A DNA stretch of 63,495 nt. Source: CAVTHW01 sp963734625 (GTDB taxonomy: Bacteria; Acidobacteriota; Terriglobia; Bryobacterales; Bryobacteraceae). The position numbers and the translations under genes were made by a program. The notes under the pieces were generated by a model. It had not been told where the DNA came from, did no database searches, and worked only from the letters and a program-made list of their open reading frames with translations. The DNA lies in the NCBI GenBank assembly GCA_963734625.1, contig CAVTHW010000017.1, positions 1-63,495 on the forward strand, in the 5' to 3' direction. Below are positions 33,200 to 42,238 of this stretch, piece after piece; positions within the stretch are counted from its first letter, which is position 1, and each line of letters begins with the position of its first letter.

Positions 33200-35590
33200 A
33201 TGAAACCGCTCGTGCGAACCGTGTTTGGAGGACTGACGCTGATCGTGACGCTCCTCCTCTGTACAGGACATGCCGGACAGACCGGTGCAAGCACCCCGTC
33301 TCTTCTCAGCCTCTGGTACGGCCAGCCCGCGCGAGTTTGGGTAGAGGCTCTCCCCGTGGGCAACGGTCGTCTCGGCGGAATGATTTTTGGCGGCGTTGCC
33401 CGCGAACGCATCCAGTTCAACGAGCAGACCGTGTGGACCGGCGAGCCGCACAACTACGCGCATGCCGGGGCTTACCGATCCTTGGACCAGATCCGCCGCT
33501 TGCTCGCCGAAGGCAGGCAGAAAGAAGCCGAGGACCTGGCGACACGCGAGTTTATGAGCGAACCTATACGCCAGACCGCTTACCAGGCCTTTGGAGATTT
33601 GCTGCTGGACTTCCCCGCGATCGACGAATCCGGGATTACCGCATACCGCCGCGATCTGGATCTTGATACCGCGGTCAGTTCTGTGCAGTATGGGTACAAG
33701 GGTGTCGTCTACCGGCGGGAAGTGTTCGCCAGCTATCCGGCCAAGGTCATCGTCGTGCGGCTGACTGCCAGCAAGCCGGGCAGCATCGCTTTCGAAACTG
33801 CGTTGAAGAGCGCGCATGAGGGCTCCTCCGTCGCCGTCAACAGGGATGGTGATCTCTCCATGACGGGCCAGGTGAAGGGTGGTGCAATCCGCTTCGAGGC
33901 GCGGCTCAAGGTGGTCACCGACGGCGGCCAGCGAAGTCAACGCGCGGGAGCGATAGCAGTCAGCGGCGCCAATTCCGCCGAGTTGACGCTCACCGCAGCC
34001 ACCAATTTCAGGAACTACAAGGACGTTTCGGCGGATCCCTTGCAGCGCAACGACACCGTACTGGCGGCGGTTCGGAATAGGGGATGGGAGGCGCTCCGGG
34101 CGGAGCACGTTCTTGATTATCAGCGTCTGTTCCGCCGTGTGGCTCTCGATCTCGGCGCCACCCCGGCGGCGGCGCTCTCCACTGACGAGCGCATTCGAAG
34201 CTTTGCCGCCGGCAACGACCCGGCGCTGGTGGCTCTCGTGTTTCAGTACGGGCGCTACCTCCTCATTTCCTCCAGCCGCCCCGGCGGGCAGCCGGCGAAC
34301 CTGCAGGGATTGTGGAACTGGTCGAATAGTCCGCCGTGGGACAGCAAGTACACGGTCAACATCAACACTGAGATGAACTACTGGCTAGCCGGGGAGACGA
34401 ACCTGGCAGAGTGCCAGTTCCCGCTTTTCGACGCGCTGAAGGAAGTGGCGGAGTCCGGAGCCGTCACCGCGAAGGAGCACTATAACGCGCGCGGCTGGGT
34501 GCTGCACCACAACTTCGATCTCTGGCGCGGCACGGCCCCGATCAACGCATCCAACCACGGCATCTGGCAGACCGGCGGCGCGTGGCTTTCCACGCACTTC
34601 TGGGAGCACTACCTCTACAGCGGCGACCGCCAGTTCCTCCGGGATACGGCCTATCCGCTCATGAAGGGCGCCGCGCTGTTCTTTGTGGACGCGCTGGTGA
34701 AGGACCCTGACAGCGGCTACCTGATCACCGGGCCGAGCAATTCACCGGAACTGGGCGGCCTGGTGATGGGGCCGGCCATGGACCGTGAAATCGTGCGGAC
34801 CTTGTTCGGGGAGGTGATCGCCGCGAGTCGCATCCTCAATGTGGATGCCGGGCTGCGGGATCAGCTCACCGCCATGCGTAGGCAGATTGCGCCGGGACGC
34901 ATCGGCCGCTACGGCCAATTGCAGGAGTGGATGGAGGACAAAGACGACCCCAAGAATGAGCACCGCCACGTCTCGCACCTGTGGTCGGTGTACCCCGGCC
35001 CCGAGATCACCCCCTACGGCACGCCGAAGCTGTTCGAGGCGGCACGGCAGTCGCTGTTGTTTCGCGGGGACGCGGCTACGGGCTGGTCACTGGCGTGGAA
35101 GATGAACCTCTGGGCGCGCTTTCTCGATGGCGAGCACGCCTACCGGATTCTGCGAAACCTGATCACTCCGGCTTCGGAAAAACCAGCGCAAGCGGGGCTG
35201 TTCCCAAATCTGTTCGACGCGCATCCGCCGTTTCAGATCGACGGCAATTTCGGCGCGACGGCGGGAATCGCCGGTATGCTGCTCCAAAGCCAGGACCCTT
35301 ATGGCACGGAAACCAGCCTTACGCCGGTCGCCACGGGTGACGCCGTCTACCTGCACTTGCTACCCGCTCTCCCGGCGGTTTGGGCCAGGGGCAGCGTCGC
35401 CGGTCTGCGCGCTCGTGGCGGCATGGAAGTGGGGCTGACCTGGCGGGACGGCAAGTTGTCGCAAGCGACCGTCAAGGCGCTCCAGTCGAAGCCGGTGAAG
35501 GTGCGTTACGCGGGACGCGAGAGCGAATTCCAGGCGCAGGCCGGGAGGACCTATATACTGGGCCCGGATTTGAAGGCTGTCCGCCAATAG
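33200..35590 (+). CDS. Glycoside hydrolase family 95 (alpha-L-fucosidase/galactosidase type)
   Basis: The protein has 796 residues, the full family length. It is secreted, with a signal peptide at about 1-30. The N-terminal beta domain opens with LWYGQPARVWVEALPVGNGR and FNEQTVWTGEPHNY. The catalytic (alpha/alpha)6 barrel shows TVNINTEMNYW (the two catalytic Asn of GH95), GPSNSPE (general acid Glu) and FQIDGNFGATAGI (Asp). It probably removes terminal alpha-1,2-L-fucose or L-galactose from plant or microbial glycans. The start at 33200 has AAGGAG at proper spacing; the ATG six bases earlier is too close. Confidence 0.93.
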   Translation: MKPLVRTVFGGLTLIVTLLLCTGHAGQTGASTPSLLSLWYGQPARVWVEALPVGNGRLGGMIFGGVARERIQFNEQTVWTGEPHNYAHAGAYRSLDQIRRLLAEGRQKEAEDLATREFMSEPIRQTAYQAFGDLLLDFPAIDESGITAYRRDLDLDTAVSSVQYGYKGVVYRREVFASYPAKVIVVRLTASKPGSIAFETALKSAHEGSSVAVNRDGDLSMTGQVKGGAIRFEARLKVVTDGGQRSQRAGAIAVSGANSAELTLTAATNFRNYKDVSADPLQRNDTVLAAVRNRGWEALRAEHVLDYQRLFRRVALDLGATPAAALSTDERIRSFAAGNDPALVALVFQYGRYLLISSSRPGGQPANLQGLWNWSNSPPWDSKYTVNINTEMNYWLAGETNLAECQFPLFDALKEVAESGAVTAKEHYNARGWVLHHNFDLWRGTAPINASNHGIWQTGGAWLSTHFWEHYLYSGDRQFLRDTAYPLMKGAALFFVDALVKDPDSGYLITGPSNSPELGGLVMGPAMDREIVRTLFGEVIAASRILNVDAGLRDQLTAMRRQIAPGRIGRYGQLQEWMEDKDDPKNEHRHVSHLWSVYPGPEITPYGTPKLFEAARQSLLFRGDAATGWSLAWKMNLWARFLDGEHAYRILRNLITPASEKPAQAGLFPNLFDAHPPFQIDGNFGATAGIAGMLLQSQDPYGTETSLTPVATGDAVYLHLLPALPAVWARGSVAGLRARGGMEVGLTWRDGKLSQATVKALQSKPVKVRYAGRESEFQAQAGRTYILGPDLKAVRQ

Positions 35591-35634
35591 ACTCCCCGCT
35601 GCGAGCCTAGCTACAAGTTGCTTTTGTTGGAAGT

Positions 35635-35682
35635 TTGGTGGACCTGGTGAGATTCGAACTCACGACCTCTTCCATGCCATGG
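35635..35682 (-). repeat. att copy 1 (left end): 48-bp tRNA-Ala 3' half
   Basis: These 48 bases are identical to 59547-59594 inside the tRNA-Ala gene. They cover the anticodon loop through the CCA end. Identity stops inside the anticodon stem, so this copy cannot form a tRNA. It marks the left chromosome/element boundary. Confidence 0.9.
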
Positions 35683-35968
35683 TTGTGGATTCAATCGCTT
35701 TCAGACACTCTCACCAGGAACACAAGACTTACACGCCGTCGATTTGGACCGCATTTGGACCCTATGCGCGCTTCCACGTTGGTCTGGACCTCAGAAGGTC
35801 CAACTTTCGACGGGCATGGTAGCGGCCACATCGCATTTGACAGACGTGGCATTCCAAGTGCCTCGCGCGCGGTCGTGTCCGCCTTCTCAATTCCCCGTGC
35901 AGGACGAAGAAAGGGTCTTCCTATATTGCAGAATCCCGTGGTCCCCAAGTTCTCCGTCGAGCCTGTGG
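35683..35968. other. Non-coding left end of element A with a 9-bp direct repeat
   Basis: No gene is visible. ATTTGGACC is repeated at 35742-35750 and 35753-35761, 60 bases inside the att copy, and GGACC/GGTCC recurs at about 35786-35802. This could be an integrase arm site, but no matching repeat occurs at the other end. Confidence 0.4.
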
Positions 35969-36343
35969 CTACGCGGCGCGCAAGGCGCGTATGACGGCCT
36001 GCGGGTCCCGCTGGATGACGGCCAAGTAGGCCCGGATGGGGATCTCCGGGAGTCGCCGACCCTGTTCCCAGTCCTGCAACGAGCGCACGTTGAAGCCGAA
36101 CAGGGCAGCGAAGTCCGATTGCGACAGCCCGAGCGTCTCGCGCAGCGCCCGCACGTCCGTCTCGGGCGGGACGTGGTAAACCGTCTCTCTCAGCTTAATC
36201 TCGCCCCGCAGATGCGCCTGCAGTTCCAACATCGAATCGAGCAGGCGCTCCCCGAGCGGGGCGTCTGCCCGGCGACGGGGCTTAGCCACCGAACTCCCGC
36301 TGGGTTTCCGAGGCGATTTTCTGGAGCTGGTTTTTTTCCGCAT
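35969..36343 (-). CDS. HigA-like antitoxin (XRE helix-turn-helix)
   Basis: The protein has 124 residues with a basic, Ser/Lys-rich N-terminus. The C-terminal helix-turn-helix spans about 60-115 (LRETLGLSQSDFAALFGFNV). It neutralises the toxin encoded just upstream and probably represses the operon. The ATG at 36343 has AAGGAG 10 bases upstream, but it overlaps the toxin gene by 62 bases. A GTG at 36289 with GGGAG before it overlaps only 8 bases and would give a 106-residue antitoxin, closer to the family norm. Confidence 0.8.
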   Translation of the reverse strand: MRKKTSSRKSPRKPSGSSVAKPRRRADAPLGERLLDSMLELQAHLRGEIKLRETVYHVPPETDVRALRETLGLSQSDFAALFGFNVRSLQDWEQGRRLPEIPIRAYLAVIQRDPQAVIRALRAA

Positions 36344-36614
36344 GGGTCAGATTCTCCTTCTGGTTCTTTGCGTACAACTCGGCCAGGAAGACCACGTCGG
36401 GGCGGAGCATGAAGTAGTAGATCACCCGCACGCCACCGCTCTTGCCGCCGCCAGGCCGGCGCCACCGCGCCTTGCGAAATCCGCCCGTACCGGGGATCAG
36501 CGGATGGCGTTCCGGCTCCGCGGCAATCGACTCCTCCAGTTCCTGTTGCACCGAAGGCCGCAACAGCCGGGCGGCGGCCCGTTCATAGCGGCTGCTTCGG
36601 ATGACGCGTCGCAC
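36282..36614 (-). CDS. RelE/HigB-like toxin
   Basis: The protein has 110 residues and reads as a RelE/ParE-superfamily toxin. It has a basic N-terminus, a central GGFRKARWRRPGGGKSGGVR with Arg residues expected for ribosome or RNA contact, then VIYYF and the family-typical YAKNQKENLTHAEK. Toxins of this type cleave mRNA on the ribosome. The gene order, toxin first, matches higBA. A 21-bp perfect palindrome lies directly upstream, probably the operator. Confidence 0.8.
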   Translation of the reverse strand: MRRVIRSSRYERAAARLLRPSVQQELEESIAAEPERHPLIPGTGGFRKARWRRPGGGKSGGVRVIYYFMLRPDVVFLAELYAKNQKENLTHAEKNQLQKIASETQREFGG

Positions 36615-36621
36615 AGGACCA

Positions 36622-36642
36622 TTATACGGCTATGCCGTATAA
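36622..36642. promoter_or_regulatory. Perfect palindrome, probable toxin-antitoxin operator/promoter
   Basis: Arms TTATACGGC (36622-36630) and GCCGTATAA (36634-36642) are separated by TAT, 7 bases upstream of the toxin start. TATAAT (-10-like) is present on both strands within it. Autoregulation is inferred from its position. Confidence 0.65.
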
Positions 36643-36716
36643 TATGCCACTGGCAATGCGGGCGGTCTTCGTGAGGCCGTTCTGCTAAGCTGGCCAAGAG
36701 ACGGGTTGGAAGTAGC

Positions 36717-37610
36717 GTGACTAAGACGGATTGGCTGCTGCAGCAGTTCGCGGATCTAAACGTATGGCGCCGAGGCGACGAGCGGGCGCCTCACAAGCCG
36801 CTTCTTGTTCTTTACGCCCTTGGCCAGGTACAGGCCGGTACGGATCGGTTGATCCCGTTCGACCAGATCGAGGGGCCGCTGGTCCGTCTGCTCGATGACT
36901 TCGGTCCGCCCCGGCGTTCGGCGCATCCGGAGTTGCCGTTTTATCATCTGCAGAACGACGGTGTCTGGGAAATCGAGGAACGGATTCCGCTTACTCGCCG
37001 CCAAGGCAGCAAGAACCCGCTCCGGTCGGAATTGCGCAAGTGGTCAATCCGCGGCGGTTTTACGAATGAAATCTTCGAACAACTGAAGGCCAGGCCGGAG
37101 GCTGTCCGTGAACTGGCCCGCGCGATTCTCTCAGCGCACTTCCCCGATTCTCTGCACCAGAGCATCGCCTGCGAGACTGGCATTGATCTCGAGTCCACAG
37201 TCAGAGGCAACAGGCGCGATTCTGAGTTCCGTTCTGCGGTGGTTTCGGCCTGGGGGCATCGGTGCGCTTTTTGCGGCTTTGGCGTGCGGTTAGACAATTC
37301 GGATTTGGGATTGGAGGCCGCACACATTCGCTGGTGCCAGTTTGGCGGGCCGGACACGATGGACAACGGCCTCGCTTGCTGCAGCATCCACCATCAGGCA
37401 TTTGATCGTGGAGCCGTCACCGTGTCCGAGGACCATCGTATTTTGGTCTCGGCGAGTCTTCATGGAGATTTCGGTTTGGAAAACTTATTTCTGGCCCTAC
37501 ACGGGACCAATCTCCGGGCTCCGGGTTTGAAGGACGCTTTGCCTCGTGAGACGTTCCTCGCGTGGCACCGCAAGCAGGTCTTTCGAGGCGTGGCCCGTGA
37601 TCTAGTGTAG
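36717..37610 (+). CDS. HNH endonuclease resembling phosphorothioate-DNA-dependent type IV restriction enzymes
   Basis: The protein has 297 residues. The N-terminal domain contains VWRRGDERAPHKPLLVLYAL, which resembles the sulfur-binding domain of ScoMcrA-like enzymes that recognise phosphorothioated DNA. The C-terminal HNH domain (about 170-260) has C-x2-C (CAFCGFG), EAAHIRW, GGPDTMDNGLACC, and HHQAFDRG as the His-Asn-His core. Such enzymes cut incoming DNA modified by dnd systems; no dnd genes occur here. GTG start with GGAAG upstream. It is divergent from the toxin gene across the palindrome. Family recognition is from memory. Confidence 0.75.
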   Translation: MTKTDWLLQQFADLNVWRRGDERAPHKPLLVLYALGQVQAGTDRLIPFDQIEGPLVRLLDDFGPPRRSAHPELPFYHLQNDGVWEIEERIPLTRRQGSKNPLRSELRKWSIRGGFTNEIFEQLKARPEAVRELARAILSAHFPDSLHQSIACETGIDLESTVRGNRRDSEFRSAVVSAWGHRCAFCGFGVRLDNSDLGLEAAHIRWCQFGGPDTMDNGLACCSIHHQAFDRGAVTVSEDHRILVSASLHGDFGLENLFLALHGTNLRAPGLKDALPRETFLAWHRKQVFRGVARDLV

Positions 37611-37687
37611 AACGTCTCCTCTCAAGAACGTTTTATCAGTCAGCGGCTGGGCCTGCCCCCATTATTGAGCTAGAGCCTGATTGAGAC

Positions 37688-37740
37688 GATTGGTGGACCT
37701 GGTGAGATTCGAACTCACGACCTCTTCCATGCCATGGAAG
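37688..37740 (-). repeat. att copy 2 (boundary of elements A and B): 53-bp tRNA-Ala 3' half
   Basis: These 53 bases are identical to 59545-59597, including the complete anticodon stem and the GAT upstream of the CCA. Bases 3-50 of it are also shared with the copy at 35635. It is not a functional tRNA. Confidence 0.9.
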
Positions 37741-38015
37741 ATCAGGCCGCTCGGTTACAGGTCATCTTACTGATTCTGAACCACTTGCGAATTTCGACAG
37801 CGCCGCCAAATGCGGGAATTGTGCGGGATTTGACCCGTTCTGCGGGAATTGTGCGGGAAGAAAAACCACGGTTCGACGAGGTTGGCCTCTTCCCGACACC
37901 CCAGATGGTCAAGGCAGAAGGATGGATGCTGCTCTTCAGCTCCTTGAGTTCCGGCAGCACTGAGACCACTACCGAGGTAGCCGATTGACGGCGCGCGTTT
38001 TCATTGCAATAATAG
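37741..38015. other. Left end of element B, non-coding
   Basis: This stretch holds the two arm-type repeats listed separately. An 84-codon frame from 37734 starts inside the att repeat and has no ribosome site; I do not accept it. No other feature is visible. Confidence 0.5.
37811..37858 (+). repeat. Integrase arm-type direct repeats, left end of element B
   Basis: TGCGGGAATTGTGCGGGA occurs at 37811-37828 and again at 37841-37858, exactly 30 bases apart, starting 70 bases inside the att core. The same 18 bases occur just inside the right end at 59481. Position at both ends and spacing fit integrase arm-binding sites. Confidence 0.7.
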
Positions 38016-38035
38016 TTTTCAGCAAATGCTGAAAA
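38016..38035. promoter_or_regulatory. Palindrome overlapping the abiEi start, probable autoregulatory operator
   Basis: TTTTCAGC (38016-38023), AAAT, GCTGAAAA (38028-38035) is a perfect inverted repeat. It covers the first ATG (38026). AbiEi-type antitoxins are reported to repress their own operon by binding inverted repeats near the promoter. Confidence 0.6.
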
Positions 38036-39114
38036 TGACTCCTAGGATGAAAGGTCAGGCTCTGGAAAGGGCGGCCCTCGATCGCCTCGCCGCGGCCTTA
38101 CGGGAAGTCCCGTTTCTTGACGACGCATACGTCAAGCGCGAAAACACGCGAGGAGATTCGCGTGTCGACTTTGTTCTTGGGATTCGCGGTGCGGCGACAG
38201 ACCGCCGCCTGGTCTGCGAAGTGAAGGCAAGCGGCCAGCCGCGCATCGCACGAGAGGCTTGCCTCAACCTCGTCGACTACGCTCGTTCGGACAGGCGGGA
38301 CTATCCGGTGTTCATCGCCCCTTATATCTCCCAGGAGGCATCGTCGATTTGCGAAGGGTACGGGGTCGGTTACCTGGACTTGGCAGGGAACTGCCGCTTG
38401 GCGTTCGACCGGGTCTATATTCGGCGGGAAGGCTACCCGAACCGATTTGTTCAGAAGCGTGACCTGCGGTCTCTGTACTCGCCGAAGGCTGAGCGGGTCC
38501 TCCGGGTGCTTCTGACAACGGGCAAGAGAGCGTGGAGGATGCAGGAACTCGCCCGCGAGGCGGGAGTCAGTCTCGGACAGGTAGCGAACGTCAAGAAGCT
38601 GATGGCTGATCGAGAGTGGATCGACACGGACACAGGGGGTCTTCGCCTCCGCTCACTAGACGAAGCGGTCAGCCCACTCCTCAAGGAGTGGGCTGCGAGC
38701 TACCGGCCTTCCCGAAACTCACAAGCCGATTTCTACTCACTCAAGGCGATTCCACAGACGGAAGCGGAACTCGTCGATGCCGGCAGAAAGCTGAAGACAC
38801 GCTTCGCCTTCACTGGATTCTCCGGCGCTGCCCGCCTCGCTCCTGCGGTTCGCTATCAGCGCATCACCGCCTACGCCGCCGGAGACGCCGAAGCGCTGGC
38901 AGCCCGGCTGAACCTGAAGCGCGTGACATCGGGCGCCAATCTCACACTCATCGCTCCGTACGATGCGGGCGTCTTCTATGGCTCGTGCGATGTCGAAGGC
39001 GCGCCGATCGTGTCTCCTGTTCAGCTCTGGCTCGATCTCGGGCAAACGAAGGGTCGCGGAGCGGAAGCGGCCGAGAAGATCCTGGAGGAGGTCATTAAAC
39101 CGAAATGGCGGTAA
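38026..39114 (+). CDS. AbiEi-like type IV antitoxin / DNA-binding protein
   Basis: The protein has 362 residues. The N-terminal half resembles a restriction-endonuclease-like domain (DSRVDFVLGIRG followed by LVCEVKASGQP, a D-x(n)-E-x-K pattern). The middle holds a winged helix (about 155-215, WRMQELAREAGVSLGQVANV), and the C-terminal domain is of AbiEi type. In AbiE systems this protein represses the operon and offsets the nucleotidyltransferase toxin encoded next, giving phage abortive infection. The toxin gene starts 10 bases before its stop. The ATG at 38035 is an alternative start that would leave the palindrome in the leader. Confidence 0.75.
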   Translation: MLKMTPRMKGQALERAALDRLAAALREVPFLDDAYVKRENTRGDSRVDFVLGIRGAATDRRLVCEVKASGQPRIAREACLNLVDYARSDRRDYPVFIAPYISQEASSICEGYGVGYLDLAGNCRLAFDRVYIRREGYPNRFVQKRDLRSLYSPKAERVLRVLLTTGKRAWRMQELAREAGVSLGQVANVKKLMADREWIDTDTGGLRLRSLDEAVSPLLKEWAASYRPSRNSQADFYSLKAIPQTEAELVDAGRKLKTRFAFTGFSGAARLAPAVRYQRITAYAAGDAEALAARLNLKRVTSGANLTLIAPYDAGVFYGSCDVEGAPIVSPVQLWLDLGQTKGRGAEAAEKILEEVIKPKWR

Positions 39115-39935
39115 CGCACAGAGACTACTCGGCGGACCTCGTCGAGGCGGCACGATCCGTCCTGCTGGAACTCGTTCGCCTGCTGGGCGAGTACCGCGAC
39201 GACATCGTTGTCGTCGGGGGTTGGGTTCCGCAGTTGATCCTCCCGCAGACTCCCAAGCAGCACATTGGCAGCATCGACGTGGACCTTGCGCTGAATCACC
39301 GCAGTCTACAGGAAGCGGGCTACTCGACGATCCAGGCTCTCCTGCTGGGGCGAGGCTACGAACAGGACCCGCGACAGCCGTTCATCTTCCATCGCACCGT
39401 CACGGTCCGCGGCAAGCTGATCAAGGTGGAGGTCGATTTTCTAGCCGGCGAATATGAAGGCACGGGACCCAAACATCGAACGCAGCCGGTCCATGCGGGC
39501 CGAGCAAGGAAGGCGCGCGGCTGCGACCTTGCCTTCGATCTCTTCGTGGAGACAGAGATCAGCGGAGTCCTTCCCGAGGGCGGCAGGGACCAAGCGCTCG
39601 TCCGCGTCTCCTCGGTCGTTTCCTTCCTCGTGATGAAGGGTATGGCGCTTCACGACAGGCTGAAGGAGAAGGACGCTTGGGACATCTACTTCTGCCTCAC
39701 GAACTACCCCGGCGGGATGGATGCCCTGGCGCACGAGATTGCGCCTCACGTGGGACACGGTCTTGTTCGGGAAGGCCTCTTGAAGATTGCCGAGAAGTTC
39801 TCCTCCCCTGACCATGTCGGGCCGAAGTTCGTGGCTGACTTCGAAGATGTCCACGACACAGAAGACCGGGCCATCCTCTTGCGGGACGCCTTCGAGAAGG
39901 TGGACTACCTGCTTAACCGCCTAGGCCTTCACTGA
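39105..39935 (+). CDS. AbiEii-like nucleotidyltransferase toxin
   Basis: The protein has 276 residues. The nucleotidyltransferase fold shows VVVGGWVPQL and SIDVDLALN, giving the catalytic Asp pair D-x-D, with a third acid in KVEVDFLAG. The C-terminal half is helical, with KEKDAWDIYFCL as in other AbiEii/MNT-type enzymes. These toxins add nucleotides to tRNA or other targets. It overlaps the antitoxin gene by 10 bases, so production is coupled. Confidence 0.78.
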   Translation: MAVTHRDYSADLVEAARSVLLELVRLLGEYRDDIVVVGGWVPQLILPQTPKQHIGSIDVDLALNHRSLQEAGYSTIQALLLGRGYEQDPRQPFIFHRTVTVRGKLIKVEVDFLAGEYEGTGPKHRTQPVHAGRARKARGCDLAFDLFVETEISGVLPEGGRDQALVRVSSVVSFLVMKGMALHDRLKEKDAWDIYFCLTNYPGGMDALAHEIAPHVGHGLVREGLLKIAEKFSSPDHVGPKFVADFEDVHDTEDRAILLRDAFEKVDYLLNRLGLH

Positions 39936-40249
39936 ACACTGCTGGCCGGTCTTCTGCCTGTAGTCCGCAAAATCATGCACTGACTGCGCTGTTGCGTGAC
40001 GAGATCACGTTCCATCTGCTGTTCGAAAGGTTAGTCAGGAACTTCTACCGACTCAACCTGAAAGATCAGGAAGTGAGACGAGAGACCCTCAACTGGCATG
40101 ACGAATTGGGCTGCTCGCTGCTCCCCACGGTGGAGCAAAACTCAAGTCGGAGAATCTGTAGCAACTGTACGCTTACTCGCTCTCGCGAAACACGGGACCC
40201 CTCGCCCTCGCCGCCAGCGCCGGAAAAGCAAGGCTGGATGGGGAACGTG
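39936..40249. other. Intergenic/decayed sequence before the permease pseudogene
   Basis: No intact gene. A frame near 39992 begins LRDEITFHL, reminiscent of the N-terminal segment of acidobacterial permeases of the MacB type, but it soon loses sense. I take it as the eroded 5' part of the following pseudogene. Confidence 0.4.
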
Positions 40250-42146
40250 GAGTTCGAGGGGTCGGCTGCCCATGGGTCACCCGGTGGCCGTCATCAGTCA
40301 CAGCTTTTGGAGCCGATATTTGTCCGGCGATCCTCACCCACTTAACACAACGATACGCGTCAATGGCTATCCGTTCACCGTGGTTGGTGTGGCGCCGCCG
40401 GGGTTCTTCGGGGTCGAAGTTGGCGCCAGCCCTCAGATTTGGATTCCGTTGATGATGCAGCCGGCCTCCCAGGAGGATGGCAGGAATCTTCTGAGCAACT
40501 TCGATTACCCGTTTGAACATAGTGGGACGGCGTGCGCCGGGAGTGACTCGCGCGCAGGCTCAGTTGGCCACTGACTTGGCGGTCCGCCGGATCGACGACC
40601 GCTCCGGTTACTACCATGGCGCAAGCAACTTGCCCACCCTGCGCCTTCAGCCAGCCGGCAAGGGACTCTCCCGCCTTAATCGCTCCTTTCAGCGTCCGCT
40701 GTACATCGTAATGGCAATTGCCATCCTGGCTCTGATCATCGCGTGCGCAAATGTCGCTGGCCTGCTAATTGCCCGGGCGGCGGCCTGGGCCTCGCGTTAT
40801 CCGTTTGGGTGATCTCTGCGCTGCTTGCGTCCCTGCCTTCGCAGTTTGTGCCGCTCTCTCTGCCGGTGGAGACAGATGTCCGCTCGGTGGCATTCACGCT
40901 CCTTGTGGCAATCGGCTCGACCCTTCTTTTCGCCCTCCTGCCCGCGGTTCTCGCCACGAGCGCCCGCGTTGCACTCTCTCTGAAAGGAGAATCTCCCCAT
41001 GCCGGGCGCAGCCGCGCCTTCAGCTCCCGGAGGGCGCTGGTCGCCTTGCAAGTCGCGCTTTCGATGGCGCTGCTGACCGCGACTGGGCGGCTCGTTCAGA
41101 GTCTCACAAAAGCGGAGGCTACGGACCTTGGCACGAGAGCGGAGCCGAAGAACGTGATGATGGCAACCGTTCGCCTGGCTGGCACGGATTTCACACGTGC
41201 CCGGTGCGGCGCTTTCTTTCGCGACGCGGAGACCGCCATCCGCAACATACCCGGTGTTGTTGCCATAGGGTTCGGAGACCAGGTATTGGAGTTGGACTTG
41301 GAGCGCTATACGCCCGTGAAGCGCGATCCTGCCGAAACACTCCGGTCCCGCGCTGTTGGCGTCGGCTTCTTCCGCGCCTTGGGAGTGCCTGTTGTGCGCG
41401 GCAGAGAGTTTTCTTTTGGCGTCGACAATAGTAGGTCAGTGATTCTCAATCAAACTGCCGCCAATCACCTTTTCCCTGGAAGGTATCCAATCGGGCAAAC
41501 GTTTGGCCCAGGCTTGGTTGTCGTCGGAGTCGTGGGCGACACAAGGCTCGATGATCCGCATGCCCCTGTGGCTGGAACACTCTACGTTTTCATCCCGCCC
41601 CGACCCTCGAAGTGGATGATCTACGTGCGTACTTCCGCGCGCGCCTATGCCGTCCCGAATGAGATCCGCAGAGCGATACAGAGGGTTGATGCAAGCGTCC
41701 CCGTCTTCGATCTGAAGACTCTCCAGGAGCAGAAGAACGGGGTTTTCGTGAGGGAGCGGCTGACCGCGGTGGCTTCGATTTTCTTCGGCTTGCTTTCACT
41801 GCTGCTTGCGGTGATTGGCTTGTACGGGCTAATTGCCTACACGGTTGCCGCTCGTTCAAAGGACATTGCCGTTCGGATTGCCTTGGGGGCACGCAGCGAG
41901 ACGGCAGCTTGGCTCGTGTTGCGGGAAGCCCTAGCCACGGTTTTCAGCGGAATTGTCATAGGCCTTTTGCTATCCCTCTCACTCGGGCGCGGCCTGGCGA
42001 GCCAACTTGTCGGGATTCCGCCTTACGATCCGGTCACAATCGCGATTGCGGGGGCCATCTTGCTGGGCTCTGCGCTCATCGCCGCGTTCATTCCGGCCAC
42101 AAAAGCTTCGCACGTAGACCCTGCGCTGCTATTGCGCCACGAATAG
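40250..42146 (+). pseudogene. FtsX/MacB-type ABC permease, 5'-truncated and frameshifted
   Basis: Pieces of a MacB-like permease occur in three successive frames. About 40272-40510 encodes the periplasmic domain (GHPVAVISHSFWSRYLSGDP, VVGVAPPGFFGVEVGASP). About 40513-40790 encodes NIVGRRAPGVTRAQAQLATD and a membrane helix ending CANVAGLLIARAA. About 40785-42146 resumes at GLALSVWVISALLASLP and runs to the normal end (DPALLLRHE). The FtsX loop between the second and third pieces is deleted (roughly 35 residues). The first membrane helix and N-terminus are missing. The last 450 codons are undamaged and could in theory be translated alone. Confidence 0.85.
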
Positions 42147-42238
42147 GGCTTTACGCGGTCGCGTGACTCCGCAGTATCTCTTGGGAAGCAATATCTGCGG
42201 AAGTACGATGCCGAAGCGTGTCGGCACGATTTTAGGCC

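Larger units (their letters stand above)
35635..37687. mobile_element. Element A: small tRNA-Ala-associated element (toxin-antitoxin plus HNH restriction)
   Basis: About 2.05 kb lie between the first and second copies of the tRNA-Ala 3' half. It carries only a HigBA-like pair and an HNH enzyme, and has no integrase. The direct att-like repeats at both ends suggest it was inserted by site-specific recombination, perhaps using another element's integrase. It may instead be the remnant of a larger element. Confidence 0.6.

Noticed and set aside
35635..37740. Additional tRNA genes at 35635 and 37688
   Set aside because: Both lack the acceptor 5' strand and D arm. They are att duplications of the tRNA 3' half.
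37811..37858. CRISPR-like repeat
   Set aside because: There are only two units here with a 12-base gap and one more at the far end of the element. The placement fits integrase arm sites, not a CRISPR array.
37734..37988. Plus-strand frame of 84 codons
   Set aside because: It starts within the att repeat and runs through the arm repeats. It has no ribosome site.
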